The translations under genes were made by a program, and so were the position numbers. 6,736 bases of DNA from an uncultured Prevotella sp. Its GTDB lineage: Bacteria > Bacteroidota > Bacteroidia > Bacteroidales > Bacteroidaceae. Positions within the stretch are counted from its first letter, which is position 1; each line of letters opens with the position of its first letter. Positions 5,982-6,736 of this stretch are shown one piece after another. The notes beneath the pieces are model-generated. The model saw only the letters and a program-made list of their open reading frames with translations, ran no database searches and was not told the origin of the DNA. Where the stretch lies: NCBI GenBank assembly GCA_900547085.1, contig URFI01000133.1:1-6736 (forward strand), given 5' to 3'.

Positions 5982-6736
5982 ATGCCCAATCATCCTCAAT
6001 CGCATCCCTCATCCTTCACAACCTCGTGTTTTCACCCATTGAACACGAACGTGGAGCGACCGTTGAGGCTGAACAATCCCTTTCGTTATCAGCCCCATCC
6101 TTTGGCTTTGTTGGCCATGAAGTGCGTCCAGGCGTACATCTCGGGCATGCAAACGTGGCAGGAAGAGGTGGCAAAAGGGAAGATGTTTGGAGTTTTAGTC
6201 GTTGAAGATCAGCAGCAACAGCTGGGCTTTTTGGCGGCTTATTCAGGACAAATCGAGGGCAAGAGCGATTGGTCGGGCTTCGTTCCCGCCGTGTTCGATT
6301 ACCTACAGCCGCAAGGTTATTTCAAAAAACATGAAGAACAGATTACGCATATCAATGCGCTGGTAGAGCAACAGGAAACGGATGCTGGCTATTTAGCGTT
6401 GAAAGAAGTGCTTAAATGCTTGGAAGAGAATGCGCAACAAGCACTTGCCGCGTTTCAAAACCGCATGAAAGAGGCCAAACAGAAGCGTGACCATCTGCGA
6501 CAAACTTCCTCGCTTTCGGCAGAAAAAGAGGCCGAACTCATTCGGGAAAGTCAGTTCATGAAAGCCGAACTGCGTCGCCTCAAGCACCATTGGGAGGGTG
6601 TCTTGGCTGACAAACGAGCCGAGTTGGCGCAGCATGATGAGCGCATTAGGCGACTGAAAGACCAGCGCAAGCAGCAGTCAGACGCACTGCAACGGTGGCT
6701 GTTTACTCATTTCGTGATGCTCAACGCACAGGGTGA
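5982..6736 (+). CDS. RluA-family pseudouridine synthase, N-terminal part (3' end outside the window)
   Basis: From the ATG at 5982 the frame is open for 251 codons to the right edge. An in-frame TGA at 5973-5975 and the absence of any other start after it fix the beginning. The N-terminal domain carries GKMFGVLVV (66-74), GFLAAYSG (82-89) and FVPAVFDYLQPQGYF (100-114). From memory these match the N-terminal extension of Bacteroidales RluA-type synthases of about 550 residues, which precedes the catalytic domain. Residues about 117-235 are a charged, Gln/Glu/Lys/Arg-rich helical stretch, probably coiled coil, with an ESQFMKAELRRLKHHW segment (189-204) also typical of these proteins. The stretch ends in FVMLNAQG, after which the catalytic HRLD-containing domain would follow beyond the window. 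The enzyme should convert uridine to pseudouridine in rRNA or tRNA; the target site is unknown. The first 30 residues are low in recognisable features. The family call rests on recall of the extension alone because the catalytic domain is not visible. Confidence 0.75.
   Translation, partial: MPNHPQSHPSSFTTSCFHPLNTNVERPLRLNNPFRYQPHPLALLAMKCVQAYISGMQTWQEEVAKGKMFGVLVVEDQQQQLGFLAAYSGQIEGKSDWSGFVPAVFDYLQPQGYFKKHEEQITHINALVEQQETDAGYLALKEVLKCLEENAQQALAAFQNRMKEAKQKRDHLRQTSSLSAEKEAELIRESQFMKAELRRLKHHWEGVLADKRAELAQHDERIRRLKDQRKQQSDALQRWLFTHFVMLNAQG

Noticed and set aside
1..6736. CRISPR array, tRNA, rRNA or intact insertion sequence
   Set aside because: No regularly spaced repeats with unique spacers, no cloverleaf or rRNA-like sequence, and no transposase or integrase motifs were seen on either strand.

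Overview
The window looks like chromosomal DNA of a Bacteroidales bacterium, most likely Prevotella or a close relative. Three things support this. Two divergent promoters match the Bacteroidetes consensus (TTTG, about 20 bases, TAnnTTTG). The last gene belongs to a Bacteroidales-type pseudouridine synthase with a long N-terminal extension. The main genes resemble Bacteroidales envelope and metabolism proteins. No database search was possible, so the genus is an inference.

Left part (1 to about 1280): AT-rich and gene-poor. The minus strand carries the start of a small membrane-anchored protein of unknown function (1-299, running off the left edge). Just upstream of it is a short reading frame (304-510) whose last 50 or so codons look like the C-terminus of a YhcG/DUF1016 PDDEXK nuclease with everything before it missing. 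That remnant is capped by a near-perfect 42-base hairpin (497-538). The next 700 bases hold no convincing gene, only inverted and direct repeats, and end in the terminator of the following operon.

Central part (1226-5202, minus strand): a two-gene operon. A Bacteroidetes-type promoter (5171-5202) drives an MsbA-like ABC exporter (3263-5095). Seven bases later comes a five-helix LTA-synthase/sulfatase-like phospho-transferase (1282-3255), then an intrinsic terminator (1226-1254). The pair suggests export of a lipid or glycolipid followed by modification on the outer face of the inner membrane; the substrate is not shown by the sequence.

Right part (5270-6736, plus strand): a second, divergent promoter with the same -7 box drives a MaoC/NodN-like hydratase (5394-5858) behind a structured leader. 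After 123 bases the N-terminal 251 codons of an RluA-family pseudouridine synthase begin (5982, running off the right edge).

I see no complete mobile element, CRISPR array, tRNA or rRNA. The most unusual material is the decayed accessory-looking left block, not the central and right genes, which look like ordinary housekeeping or envelope functions.
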